From a virus: a stretch of DNA of 64,000 bases. Location of the stretch: positions 160,748-224,747 of the IMG/VR virus record IMGVR_UViG_3300015261_000002; one strand, written 5' to 3'. The position numbers were made by a program, and so were the translations under genes. Positions 1-8,750 of this stretch are shown here, in pieces. Below the pieces are notes generated by a model, which saw nothing but the letters and a program-made list of their open reading frames with translations, searched no databases and was not told the DNA's origin. Each line of letters starts with the position of its first letter. The stretch's first letter is position 1.

Positions 1-988
1 CAACCACCACCCAATCAAACTTGCTGGAACGCAAGTTCCCGTATTGACGGGTATTGATAAGCCGGTTGGTCGACACAATAGTGATCGTCGAGTTCTTGGC
101 GACCGGGAGGAGATTGAAGTCACCTCGCATCAGCACTTCCCAGATCGTAATATCCCCGAAGCCACCGTATTCCCGTCCACCGTATTGGGTGGAGAACAGG
201 TTGATCGGAGGATACGACGTACGCAGGTCCGAAGGCATTTGACCGGCCAGGAACTTAACCAGGTATTGGTCGTAGATCTTGCGGCCGTTCTTGTCTTCCC
301 AGGAGATGGTTCGTTCCGGGTTCCAGTAGAAGTTGTTCATGATGTAGTTGGCAATCGTCAGCCGCCAATCGAACAGCTTCTTTGCCGTACCGAACTCAGG
401 GGTGGTAATGATCGCCACACCACCGTGCAGCACCGAGTCCTTCGAATAAACGAGTTCTTCAACTACCCGGATGTTCAACTGCGCCATGAGCTCTTCGGTA
501 AGGATACCGAGTTTCTCAAACGTGCAGAGGTACACCTTGTTCGAGGTGTCGTTACGGATTTCTGGCTGTTCCTTGATGTGGTAGAGACCCGCTCGGCCTT
601 CACCCGCATCCATGATTGCAACGTCCCACTGAAGGGGGTTGAGGTCAAAGGCAAGCCACATCTCAAACGTGGTTGCACTTTCAGCCTTGGTCGGATCAAA
701 GGCGTAAGCATCTGCATCGAGCTGCTTACCGACCAGGTTCTTGATACGGCTGTAGCTTTGATACACGGCGTCGTTAGACGGCTGGAACTGACTCAGCTCC
801 TCATCCGGCATCAGTTTGCGGCGATAGTACTCCATCAGACGCGGGGTACCATCGACCATCGACAGCAAAGACGTCTCAGGCGTATAGGCCGAGTCTACGA
901 TGCTGTGTCTGTAGGTATTGCTGTAGATCTTGGGACGTTCCGGTTCTGGCGGAACTTGCTGCCCCAGAGCAGTTGTCTTCAAACTCAT
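1..988 (-). CDS. Virion structural protein, 3' end beyond window (partial)
   Basis: The reading frame starts at an ATG at 988 and stays open to the left edge, so at least 329 residues are present and the C-terminus is missing. The start overlaps the stop of the preceding gene as ATGA, which indicates translational coupling. The N-terminus is Pro/Gln-rich (MSLKTTALGQQVPPEPERP). The remainder looks globular and aromatic-rich, without transmembrane segments. No catalytic motif is visible. Its position beside another probable structural gene and upstream of the internal head protein cluster suggests a virion component of the phiKZ type. That role is inferred from context only. Confidence 0.5.
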   Translation of the reverse strand, partial: MSLKTTALGQQVPPEPERPKIYSNTYRHSIVDSAYTPETSLLSMVDGTPRLMEYYRRKLMPDEELSQFQPSNDAVYQSYSRIKNLVGKQLDADAYAFDPTKAESATTFEMWLAFDLNPLQWDVAIMDAGEGRAGLYHIKEQPEIRNDTSNKVYLCTFEKLGILTEELMAQLNIRVVEELVYSKDSVLHGGVAIITTPEFGTAKKLFDWRLTIANYIMNNFYWNPERTISWEDKNGRKIYDQYLVKFLAGQMPSDLRTSYPPINLFSTQYGGREYGGFGDITIWEVLMRGDFNLLPVAKNSTITIVSTNRLINTRQYGNLRSSKFDWVVV

Positions 989-2502
989 TGGCGTCTGTCC
1001 TCTACCAATACGTAACTGTTAAGACCGAGGTTCATCATGTACCGGGTAGGGTTGTGGCCCGGCAGGCCTAAGCCTTTATCGATGTCCTTGCGGATCCGTT
1101 GAATATCATTCAGCCATGGCTTCGGCAACAGGTCCCAGCGATACCACGGGAAAATAGCCGGCAACAGGTTGAGGTCTTGCGGGTTCTTTGCGAGATCCTC
1201 CCAGAAGTCGTCTGTGTAGTCGCGCACCGAATAATCGAGTGTTACCACGATGTGATGGACATTCTTCATTGTAGGCAGTCTGGAGAGCCTTACAGAGCCT
1301 GTCTCATCCATGCTCAGCTGTGTGGGCAAGATACGCAGGTTGTTGCTGAATACCCACACCAGGAACGGCGTGGCGTATTGCGTGAATGCCACCTTGTGAC
1401 GACGGAGCATGTAAGCCTTTACCTGCTCATTCCATTTAAAGCCTGGAATGTCGAAGATATTGACCAGCTCCTGGTTCTCGATGTTTTCAACCGCCAGTCG
1501 TGCTTGAATGATCGGCTGTACAAAAGGAACCCGCTTCATGACCCAAGGATCATGTTTAGGCAGTTTCAGGAAGTAAGGGGCTTCCTGCTGACGGGTTGTC
1601 TGGTTAGACAAACCCCAGGCCACCTCAGGCGCTACCCGTACGTTGAATGGGCGATTGAACTGCTCATTCGGGATAGGGATCCACTTCTCGGGAATCTCAT
1701 CCTGGTAGATGTCGAGCGGGTAAAAGAACTCCCAGTTCGTGAACTCGTTAAAGTAGAAGGAGTATCTGAATTCAACTTCAAACTTACTGCTGCTACCACG
1801 ACGAGCACGTTGGATTTCAGCATCCTGGAACTGGATACCGATGTAGTCCAAACGCTGGGGTACTACGAGACGCTTGTTCTTGCCGGCGACGTTAGAGATC
1901 GTGGTAAACGGCACCTGGCAGTACTTGTTGAACCAAGCTCCGAACTCAGGGGTGGTGGGGTCGTTCTTCAGGAGCAGGGCATGGACGTCCTGCATGCAGG
2001 CCAGAATGCTGTTGTTAACGCCCAGATGTACGGTGGCGCTGAACGCCATGTCAGCCATCTGGTTATCGCGTGTACGGTTGATACGGCGCTGGTAGTGCTC
2101 AGCCAACTTGCTGCTGTTAAACGAAGCCACTACGGAGACGTTCACCTTAATGCCGGAGAACGCTGGATAGAGCCCCATAGGCTCTTCGTCATCGGTTAAC
2201 CATACCGGGCGTTCGGTCGGTTCACGACGCTGGTTGGAATAACCGGTGTTAAATGGGGTGTCTTCTTTCTCGACAACGATATAAAGTTTATTGCGGAAAA
2301 TACCGTCAGTTGCCATGTCACCACGGAAACCGTCATCACTGTTGCTGCCGATCATCTTGGCAACGTCGTTCTCGCCATTGTAAATAATTTGCGAGGCGTT
2401 GTCCAAGCTGTAGTACTTGAGAACTTGTCTGAGGGAATCCAGCACTGCTGGACGGAAGAACGAAGCATAGTCGTCTTCAGACATAACGATTGATTTCAGC
2501 AT
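985..2502 (-). CDS. Probable virion structural protein (505 aa)
   Basis: The protein begins MLKSIVMSEDDYASFFRP and is rich in Tyr, Phe and Trp, with many basic/aromatic stretches and no signal peptide or membrane segment. I chose the ATG at 2502. An extension to 2565 is open but would begin inside the gap after the next gene upstream (stop at 2578). The Shine-Dalgarno sequence here is weak. The gene ends in a 4-base ATGA overlap with the following gene. No enzymatic motif was recognised. Composition and location among head and tail genes suggest a structural or baseplate-type protein; this is context inference. Confidence 0.5.
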   Translation of the reverse strand: MLKSIVMSEDDYASFFRPAVLDSLRQVLKYYSLDNASQIIYNGENDVAKMIGSNSDDGFRGDMATDGIFRNKLYIVVEKEDTPFNTGYSNQRREPTERPVWLTDDEEPMGLYPAFSGIKVNVSVVASFNSSKLAEHYQRRINRTRDNQMADMAFSATVHLGVNNSILACMQDVHALLLKNDPTTPEFGAWFNKYCQVPFTTISNVAGKNKRLVVPQRLDYIGIQFQDAEIQRARRGSSSKFEVEFRYSFYFNEFTNWEFFYPLDIYQDEIPEKWIPIPNEQFNRPFNVRVAPEVAWGLSNQTTRQQEAPYFLKLPKHDPWVMKRVPFVQPIIQARLAVENIENQELVNIFDIPGFKWNEQVKAYMLRRHKVAFTQYATPFLVWVFSNNLRILPTQLSMDETGSVRLSRLPTMKNVHHIVVTLDYSVRDYTDDFWEDLAKNPQDLNLLPAIFPWYRWDLLPKPWLNDIQRIRKDIDKGLGLPGHNPTRYMMNLGLNSYVLVEDRRQ

Positions 2503-2577
2503 GGGCCTACGCTCATTAAAGAAATAAAAAGATAAGTAGTGGAAGGGGTTACCTTCCACTACCAACCAGTGAGGGTG

Positions 2578-3276
2578 TTACTTCCAGCGAACAGGGGCAA
2601 CAAGACCGTCTACAAACTGGAGGATCAGCAGATTGGAAATGCCATCCTTCAACTGACAGACAACCTCTGCCTCGGCGAAGTCTTCTGCCGACAGCGACAT
2701 CTTGAACCCCAACGAGTTTACAAACGTGGAGGCCTTTTCTGCCAGGTCATCGGGCACGCGTTCTTCTGGTGCATCCGCCGCTTCGAAGATTTTACCCGCC
2801 AGCGCCAGACGCACACGCTGTTCTTCGAGATCGACCGCAATGCATTCCTTGGAACGCTCAGGAGCATCTTTGTTCTTGACGGTAAAGATCAGGACGCCCG
2901 TCAGGCTGATGCTCGATTCCAACATCGGAACCGACACCTGGTACTGGGCTTTACTACCGAACTCGACCACGGCACCTTCAACGTCGTAGTCCACCTTATC
3001 CAACAGGTGAAGGTCGTACGCGTCAGCGAGTTCCTGGATAACAAGGTTCAGTGGATCACCCTCACGCGCCGATACTTCTGGCGCACGACGGACCATGACT
3101 TGCAAGAGGTTACCCTTGTTCATCTTGGCCTTTTGGGTCTGACCATCTTTCTCAACGAAAAAGACTGCGGCAGATTCCGACTCCGATTCTGCACGGAGCA
3201 CTGAGTAACCCTGAGGGAGCTGCTTCTTGAGTCTTTCAAGAAACACTGGGTGGACGTTTTCCAAAGCCATTGCCAT
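2578..3276 (-). CDS. Unknown protein in head gene cluster (232 aa)
   Basis: This is a mixed alpha/beta protein with charged segments and no membrane helix or known motif. The stop codon of the preceding gene overlaps its start (TAATG), and a strong AAGGAG precedes it. A second in-frame ATG six bases downstream (3270) has better spacing to that site and may be the real start. It is co-transcribed with internal head protein genes, so a virion or head-assembly role is plausible. No function can be assigned from sequence alone. Confidence 0.45.
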   Translation of the reverse strand: MAMALENVHPVFLERLKKQLPQGYSVLRAESESESAAVFFVEKDGQTQKAKMNKGNLLQVMVRRAPEVSAREGDPLNLVIQELADAYDLHLLDKVDYDVEGAVVEFGSKAQYQVSVPMLESSISLTGVLIFTVKNKDAPERSKECIAVDLEEQRVRLALAGKIFEAADAPEERVPDDLAEKASTFVNSLGFKMSLSAEDFAEAEVVCQLKDGISNLLILQFVDGLVAPVRWK

Positions 3277-4703
3277 TACTCCTTCTTAGCTTTTTCGTCA
3301 GGTTTGTCAGCAGCTTCGTTGGGGAAGATCTTGCTGTTGATACCGGCAGCGGCTTTGCGGATCCCACTGACCAGTTTCTTGTGAGCAGTAACCTTTTCCT
3401 TAAGCCCCTTGAGACTGTCTTTGGCAGCAGCGATCTTTTCCTGGGTCGACTTCCGGGTGGTGGCAACAACTTCCTTGTTGGCCTCGTCTTTACCCGAAAC
3501 ATTACTGGCTGCGGTTTTCAGCTCAGCAAGTTTCTGTTGAGCAAGGTTCATCGCCTCACCGAGTGCAGCACCGTAACCGCTCTGCTTGTTCAGCAGACCC
3601 AACAGCTTGTCGAGTGCAGTGGCTGCATCTGCCTTACTGTTAAGACCGCCTACGATGGCACTGAATGCACCAGAAGGATCGGATTCAGCCGCCAGCTTAA
3701 CCAGGCCTGCTTTAGCCACCGAGTTGATTTGATCACCCGTAGTCGCCTTGGCAGCAGCCAGGTCTTTCTTGTTGGCCTCAGCTGCATCAACCGTGGCTTT
3801 ATTCGTATCCTTTTCATCGGACGAAGTGAACCACTCCTTAATAGCTTTGAAAGACTCTGAGATCGTTTCCCAGGCCTTTGTAGCCATTTCCTTGATACCA
3901 TCCAGGATTGCGCCTTCAGTACCCTCTACAGCGCTCATACGAGCGTTGCGCGCACTGGCTACGCCAATGAGGTAGTTCGACGCAAAGGTGTTCTGGCCGT
4001 TCAGGTAATCTTCCATACCCTGGAGGAGTTGCAGCGGGTGATCGAACTTGCAACCGCAGTCACAATCATCGTTCCGTTGGCAGTCTTCCGGTTCGTCGAA
4101 ATCAACCACCGGGGCTTCTGGCAGATCTTCCAACTGGGAAGGGGCAAACTCTTCTGCACCCATTACCATACCGAGACGGCTGGTCACAAACACATCGACG
4201 ATGTTCAGCACCCGTTCCGCGTACTCCATTTGGCGGATGTTTGCGTTCATGCATTCGATGTTTGGTTGTTCATGGCCTTCGTAGATCTCCATGAAGTAGC
4301 GAAGACCTTTGTGAGCGAACTCGATCCAGTCATTGACGGCGGCACCGCTCAGGTGGTCAGAGTTCTTGTTACCGAGCGCGCAGACCTGCATGGCCACATT
4401 ACGCTCTGGATTACGACCGCCATTCTGGAGGTCAGCCAGCAGTTCGCCGAGGTATTGATTGACGAGGGTATTGACAAGCAACTCACTCGCATCGTAATAC
4501 GCCAGGCGGCTTTCAATAGCGGACACAATGGAGCACATCCGCTCTTTGACACGGTCGGTATCCGTCGCTTCACCCTCGAACACATAATCGAGTCCGATGG
4601 AGCGCAGGAGGTCAACCATCACCGGGTTATTCTCGGCGGTCAGTTTACCAGCTCTGCCGGTCAGCATGAGGCCAACCAACCCCAATTCAAAGTACAAATT
4701 CAT
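3276..4703 (-). CDS. Internal head protein, prohead-protease substrate type (475 aa)
   Basis: The start at 4703 is chosen because GGAG lies just upstream; a longer frame to 4808 would overlap the next gene. At residues 257-264 the motif SAVEGTEG fits the (S/A/G)-x-E cleavage rule known for the phiKZ head protease (gp175). A long amphipathic, Trp/Phe-containing helix follows (about 265-295). The C-terminal third is Lys/Ala-rich and helical (coiled-coil-like). Before the site, a Cys-rich stretch DDCDCGCKF at about 213-220 could bind metal. By analogy with phiKZ internal head proteins, the N-terminal 260 residues would be removed during head maturation. Identity as a specific phiKZ gene is not established. 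Confidence 0.65.
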   Translation of the reverse strand: MNLYFELGLVGLMLTGRAGKLTAENNPVMVDLLRSIGLDYVFEGEATDTDRVKERMCSIVSAIESRLAYYDASELLVNTLVNQYLGELLADLQNGGRNPERNVAMQVCALGNKNSDHLSGAAVNDWIEFAHKGLRYFMEIYEGHEQPNIECMNANIRQMEYAERVLNIVDVFVTSRLGMVMGAEEFAPSQLEDLPEAPVVDFDEPEDCQRNDDCDCGCKFDHPLQLLQGMEDYLNGQNTFASNYLIGVASARNARMSAVEGTEGAILDGIKEMATKAWETISESFKAIKEWFTSSDEKDTNKATVDAAEANKKDLAAAKATTGDQINSVAKAGLVKLAAESDPSGAFSAIVGGLNSKADAATALDKLLGLLNKQSGYGAALGEAMNLAQQKLAELKTAASNVSGKDEANKEVVATTRKSTQEKIAAAKDSLKGLKEKVTAHKKLVSGIRKAAAGINSKIFPNEAADKPDEKAKKE

Positions 4704-4713
4704 TCCCTTCTCC

Positions 4714-5199
4714 TCACAAATACTTGATGGCCACGGTACCGCGGTAGTAGGTGGCACGGCGCGCAGTGACGTACAGGTAACCATCACTGGTCCCCAATTC
4801 CACTTCAAAGCGTCCCAGGTCGCTCAACCCCACCAGCCGCATCCAATTGAAGAACAGCTGACTCACCTCATCGCCAGGCTCAGCCTGATCGGCGTCAGTC
4901 AGTGTAATGATGGGTTCTTCGACACAACCATCTACCAGGCCTTCGAGGGGCAGGAGGTCACCTTGCTCAGGCTCACCAAAGGTAATGCCGCTGATATCCT
5001 GAGGGATACCTTTGAAGAGTTCCCCCAGGTCTACCTTTTCGATCATCAGGCCGGCGCCTACGGTGCCTTGTTCAACGTAGGTAAAGATGTTGTCACTCAC
5101 AGAACGACCAACGCCAAAGCGTGGGTTCAATCCATCAATACCCTGTTGCTCCATGGCTTTGGCAACCAACAAAGTTTTGTTAAAGCAATTCAAGCGCAT
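4714..5199 (-). CDS. Unknown protein in internal head cluster (161 aa)
   Basis: This is a small acidic protein (many Glu/Asp/Gly), predicted mixed beta, ending in RGTVAIKYL. It has neither the (S/A/G)-x-E plus amphipathic-helix module of its neighbours nor a membrane segment. It sits 6 bases from the gene upstream and 10 bases before the next start, so it is part of the same transcript as the internal head proteins. A head-assembly or minor virion role is inferred from context only. Confidence 0.4.
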   Translation of the reverse strand: MRLNCFNKTLLVAKAMEQQGIDGLNPRFGVGRSVSDNIFTYVEQGTVGAGLMIEKVDLGELFKGIPQDISGITFGEPEQGDLLPLEGLVDGCVEEPIITLTDADQAEPGDEVSQLFFNWMRLVGLSDLGRFEVELGTSDGYLYVTARRATYYRGTVAIKYL

Positions 5200-5205
5200 A
5201 ATGGA

Positions 5206-6261
5206 TTACCCTTTGACGTCGATGCTGCTCGACACAATGCTGGACGCGGTGTTGTAGACCTTGAACACGAGAGTCTCCAAGAGCTTGATACCCGCCATGC
5301 CATTGCGAATGATCTCTTCCAGGCTGTGGGCAATCGCTTTAGCAGCGGCCTGATCTTCAGCCTCGGCTTTCTTCGAGAACGCCAGACTGGTATTGAGGCC
5401 CTTGATAAAGACCTTTTCCAGCTCTACCGATTTCGTGATCATGCCCTGGAACTTGGTGTTCATTGTGTCCAGGCTTTTGGCAACCGAACGGGTGGTGGTT
5501 TCGCTGCTAATAAAGCCAGCGTTCTTGTCGGATTCCAGCAGATCAGGATCGGCCTTCAGCGACAGCTTACCGTGCGATGTGATCGACACAGTTGTACCGC
5601 CGATATAAGGAGCAGGGTCCTTACCAAAGATCTTGATCAGCGCATCGTGGTGCTCTTTAAAGAGCTTTTCCATGGCGTCCTTGGTATGGCTCAGCTGCTT
5701 GCCAGTAAACAGGGCTTCAGCCTTACGAGCGGTATCACCCACTTCCTTGATGTACTCTTCGACCTTACCGGTTGCAGCAGTCCAGTCTGCAATGGCTTTG
5801 GTCATCCAATCCAGGTTAGCCGGGATCTTGGCCTTGCTGGCCCACAGGTTCATGTAACCCTGGGGATAATGCGTGAAGTGTTTCCTGACCCCGTTCTTAT
5901 CCAGCTTAGCGATCAGGTCTTTGTTCTTGCGTGCAGCCACTTCTTTCTTGCCGGTGAAGAAACTGAACACCCACTTGAAGAAGTTCTTTACAGCGGTGAT
6001 AAGCGAAGACACCATATCACCAATCCAGCTCATGAACCCTTCGGTGCCTTCAACACTGTCGAGGTTCTTTTGGCGGGGGATATGGGAAAAGACGTACTGG
6101 TAATAGAGACACTCATTACCGGAGACTTTGTCGTATTCGTCAGACAAGTCATCGATCTTGTCGTCTGGAGCATCCACAACGCTTTCAGGATTCTCGGCGT
6201 TGTAGAGTGCTTCAACTGTTGGGGTATTGATAAAACGTCGAGCAAGCACTGGTTGCGTCAT
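5206..6261 (-). CDS. Internal head protein with protease-site module (351 aa)
   Basis: The start is taken at 6261 (MTQPVLARRF), because upstream codons run into the hairpin and terminator region. Residues 69-75 read SVEGTEG, a match to the phiKZ-type head-protease cleavage rule. A strongly amphipathic, aromatic helix follows (about 76-105), with Trp, Phe and Ile on one face. The remainder is Lys/Ala-rich and helical. The same module occurs in at least five other proteins in this window. The first 71-74 residues are probably a propeptide. In phiKZ such proteins form the inner body of the head; here that is inferred. Confidence 0.65.
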   Translation of the reverse strand: MTQPVLARRFINTPTVEALYNAENPESVVDAPDDKIDDLSDEYDKVSGNECLYYQYVFSHIPRQKNLDSVEGTEGFMSWIGDMVSSLITAVKNFFKWVFSFFTGKKEVAARKNKDLIAKLDKNGVRKHFTHYPQGYMNLWASKAKIPANLDWMTKAIADWTAATGKVEEYIKEVGDTARKAEALFTGKQLSHTKDAMEKLFKEHHDALIKIFGKDPAPYIGGTTVSITSHGKLSLKADPDLLESDKNAGFISSETTTRSVAKSLDTMNTKFQGMITKSVELEKVFIKGLNTSLAFSKKAEAEDQAAAKAIAHSLEEIIRNGMAGIKLLETLVFKVYNTASSIVSSSIDVKG

Positions 6262-6337
6262 GGTAAAAGTACCTGTTAAAAAGGATATGTAGCAAAACCT
6301 ATAGCATTCCTCAAAAAACCATATAGCAGCCATAAGA

Positions 6338-6367
6338 CTACTAAGGGGGATTGCTCCCCCTTAGTAG
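6338..6367 (-). terminator. Terminator hairpin after the 422-aa head protein gene
   Basis: A perfect 13-bp stem (6338-6350 with 6355-6367) encloses a 4-base loop. On the minus strand it follows the stop of the gene at 6403. Further along that strand come a GCTGCTATA box and a run of six T (6312-6317 as A on plus). Confidence 0.85.
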
Positions 6368-6402
6368 CTACCTTACGGTGGTACAGCAACCGCTACGTCG
6401 AC

Positions 6403-7671
6403 TTAGAAGCCGATGTGAGCAGCAACGCAGTCCAGCGTAGCGCCAGCGGCGTTGACGGCCACTTTGGTCACGTTGGTGGCCATGCTCGAAGTCGAGCTGT
6501 AAACAGCCTTGACCAGGTTGACCTGACCGTTGACTTCAGCCGACTTGTCGGCGTCGCCAGCTTTGATCGAGTTCAGGGAACCGATCACGCGATCACGCTC
6601 AGCAGCGCTGAAAGCCTTGGCCACTTTGGTGTTGCGCAGGAACGCGCCGACGCCACGGACTTCGGAGATCGCTTTCAGCAGGCCAGCCTTGTCGGTTTTG
6701 GCCTTGACTTCGCCGGTGGTCAGCTTCTTGGCTTCCGGATCCTTCATCACAACCATTTTCAGGGAGCGAGCAGCGGCAGCGGCTTCGGCCATGGTTTTGA
6801 TTTCGGCATCGCTGTACGAAACCTGGATGCGGATACCGTTCATCACGCCGATCAGGACGTCATGGGAACCAGCCTTCTTCTCGTTGTACTTGCCGGCCGC
6901 CTTGGCGTCGGTTTTGACAGCGGAGATCAGACCGGTGTAAGCCGACTTGAAGTCTTCCAGGCTGATGCCGGAAACGTTTTTGCCCAGCTCGGTCAGCTTG
7001 GCGATCGCGCCTTGGGTGGCTTCGAAGCCTGCGGATTTCACAGTGCCCAGGCCGCCTTTGGCGTAGTCGACGTAGATGTTCCAGCCGCCCAGCTTGACCA
7101 TCTCTTTCAGCTTGGCGCCGTCTTCCAGGCGCTTCTTCAGGGTGTCGCAACGGCGCTCGAGGCCGGCGGCCTTGTCGAAGATCGACACGAAGAAACCGAT
7201 GACGGTGTTGAAGATGTGCTTGATGAACTCGACGGCTTTCTTGCCGTACTCCTTGATGGAGTCCATGATGCTTTCCATGCCCTCGCGAGCATGCATCTGA
7301 GCGGTCGACGCGTCGGTGATGGATTCAGCACCCATGCGCTCGCCCTGGATGTTGGCACCCAGTTTGTTGCCGAGTTTCACGCCACGGTTGTAGAGGTGGG
7401 CGAAAGCCAGGCCGCTGAAGTTGCCGGAGTTGATCAGGGATTCCATGCCTTCGACGACTTCGGTCGCTTCTTCGACGGCTTCTTCCAGATCGTCCATCTT
7501 GTCGACCAGCGCTTCAACTTGCTGCGACTGCTCTTCGATGGCCACGGTGACTTCGGCGATTTCGGTTTTCACCGCTTCTTCGACGGCTTCAACGACTGCT
7601 TCACCACCGGCGCCTTGCAGCTCCAGTTCTTCAGCGCCAGTGTACATGTTCAGAAGATCAATACCGGACAT
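6403..7671 (-). CDS. Abundant internal head protein (422 aa)
   Basis: The N-terminal 75 residues are very acidic and Ala/Val/Glu-rich, likely a coiled coil. Candidate cleavage sites of the (S/A/G)-x-E type are GAE at 113-115 and the GME region near 131-133. A long amphipathic helix follows at about 136-168. The C-terminal 200 residues are Ala/Lys-rich and helical. Codon usage is strikingly GC-rich and uniform compared with its neighbours, suggesting very high expression, as expected for an internal head protein packed in many copies. The start has AAGGA upstream, and the gene is flanked downstream by a strong terminator. Confidence 0.65.
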   Translation of the reverse strand: MSGIDLLNMYTGAEELELQGAGGEAVVEAVEEAVKTEIAEVTVAIEEQSQQVEALVDKMDDLEEAVEEATEVVEGMESLINSGNFSGLAFAHLYNRGVKLGNKLGANIQGERMGAESITDASTAQMHAREGMESIMDSIKEYGKKAVEFIKHIFNTVIGFFVSIFDKAAGLERRCDTLKKRLEDGAKLKEMVKLGGWNIYVDYAKGGLGTVKSAGFEATQGAIAKLTELGKNVSGISLEDFKSAYTGLISAVKTDAKAAGKYNEKKAGSHDVLIGVMNGIRIQVSYSDAEIKTMAEAAAAARSLKMVVMKDPEAKKLTTGEVKAKTDKAGLLKAISEVRGVGAFLRNTKVAKAFSAAERDRVIGSLNSIKAGDADKSAEVNGQVNLVKAVYSSTSSMATNVTKVAVNAAGATLDCVAAHIGF

Positions 7672-7725
7672 AGCTATGTATCCTTTTTCGTTAACGAAGG
7701 AAAATTGTGTGTTTAATTAAACGGT

Positions 7726-8739
7726 TTACGCGAAAACACCAAGCACACCATGAATGTACCTGTCGGTGTAGCTGACCACCCGAGGAGTGAATCCGCTATA
7801 GAATGCCAACGCATTCGCCTCACCAGAGAGAATCTTCTCACCCTCTGCCATGGCACTTGAACTAACCTTGTCCAACTTACTCAGGTTAGCGTCAACGGTT
7901 TTCACCATATCCGACCAGCTCTTGATAAAGGCCAAGTAGCTGTCGTACGACGACTTCAAGCGTTTGTGCATAGAGTTGATCTTGTCCAGCTTGTTCAACA
8001 GCGCGTTGACTTCAGACTTGGATAAGGTCGTGGAGGACCCCGCCTCAGCAGGTGCGTCACCACCTATAACATATTTCGGGTGTTTGCCGTCGCCGTAGAC
8101 GCATTCCCAGACTTTGCCACCTGGCAGAGTGTCAGAGAACGTCGTGTCGCCTTTTGAATGCGGCAACTTGAACGGAGGATACTTCAACGCCTCGAACTCC
8201 TCCACAATCGCGAAGATGTTCTCAGAGGTTGAAGCACCCTTGAGCTTACGGACGACAATCAGCTGCTTGTCCAGGTAACTCAGAATTTCTTTGCTGTGCT
8301 TATCCAGTGCATCCAACGTGCTCAGCAGAGTGTCCATATCATGCCCAATATGGCCAACATCGCCATTCGAGGTGATAAGGGCAATCGTGGTCTTGCTGAG
8401 GTTCAGCTCGTGATCTTCGATCTTGCTGAAGCTTTGCGTCAGCTTTTTGATCAAGGTATCGTTGTCGCTGAAAGCACGGTACAAGCCAGCTCCTGCCGCG
8501 CCAAGGGCTTTGCCAAACAGGTCGACAGTCTTACCGCCTACCCACTTGCTGACTTCAAAGAGGCCAGCGCCAAGTTCTTTGGCGTTCTCCATAAAGTCTT
8601 CATTGCCTTCGACCCGGATCTTCATCCGGTGAGGTTCCGCGAGCAACAGGTTACCTGCTTTGTGCAGATCGTTCTGTTCCTCACGGGTCTCCAGATGGTT
8701 CTCCAGGCAGGTTTGATATAACCGATGGGTGTTGCTCAT
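7726..8739 (-). CDS. Internal head-type protein (337 aa)
   Basis: Residues 42-48 (RVEGNED) carry the same E-G-x-E signature seen in neighbouring head proteins, followed by a helix with Phe/Trp/Val on one face (about 49-75). The remaining sequence is helical with heptad-like Leu spacing (about 75-160 and 225-290), suggesting coiled coils. The start codon has AGGAGG-like pairing upstream, and 11 bases separate it from the previous stop. It is probably a phiKZ-type inner-head component processed by the prohead protease. This is inferred from the module and the operon. Confidence 0.55.
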   Translation of the reverse strand: MSNTHRLYQTCLENHLETREEQNDLHKAGNLLLAEPHRMKIRVEGNEDFMENAKELGAGLFEVSKWVGGKTVDLFGKALGAAGAGLYRAFSDNDTLIKKLTQSFSKIEDHELNLSKTTIALITSNGDVGHIGHDMDTLLSTLDALDKHSKEILSYLDKQLIVVRKLKGASTSENIFAIVEEFEALKYPPFKLPHSKGDTTFSDTLPGGKVWECVYGDGKHPKYVIGGDAPAEAGSSTTLSKSEVNALLNKLDKINSMHKRLKSSYDSYLAFIKSWSDMVKTVDANLSKLDKVSSSAMAEGEKILSGEANALAFYSGFTPRVVSYTDRYIHGVLGVFA

Positions 8740-8750
8740 GTCCAGCCTCC

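Noticed and set aside
44-1015. Plus-strand frame at left edge
   Set aside because: It is the shadow of the leftward structural gene whose ATG at 988 overlaps the preceding stop as ATGA.
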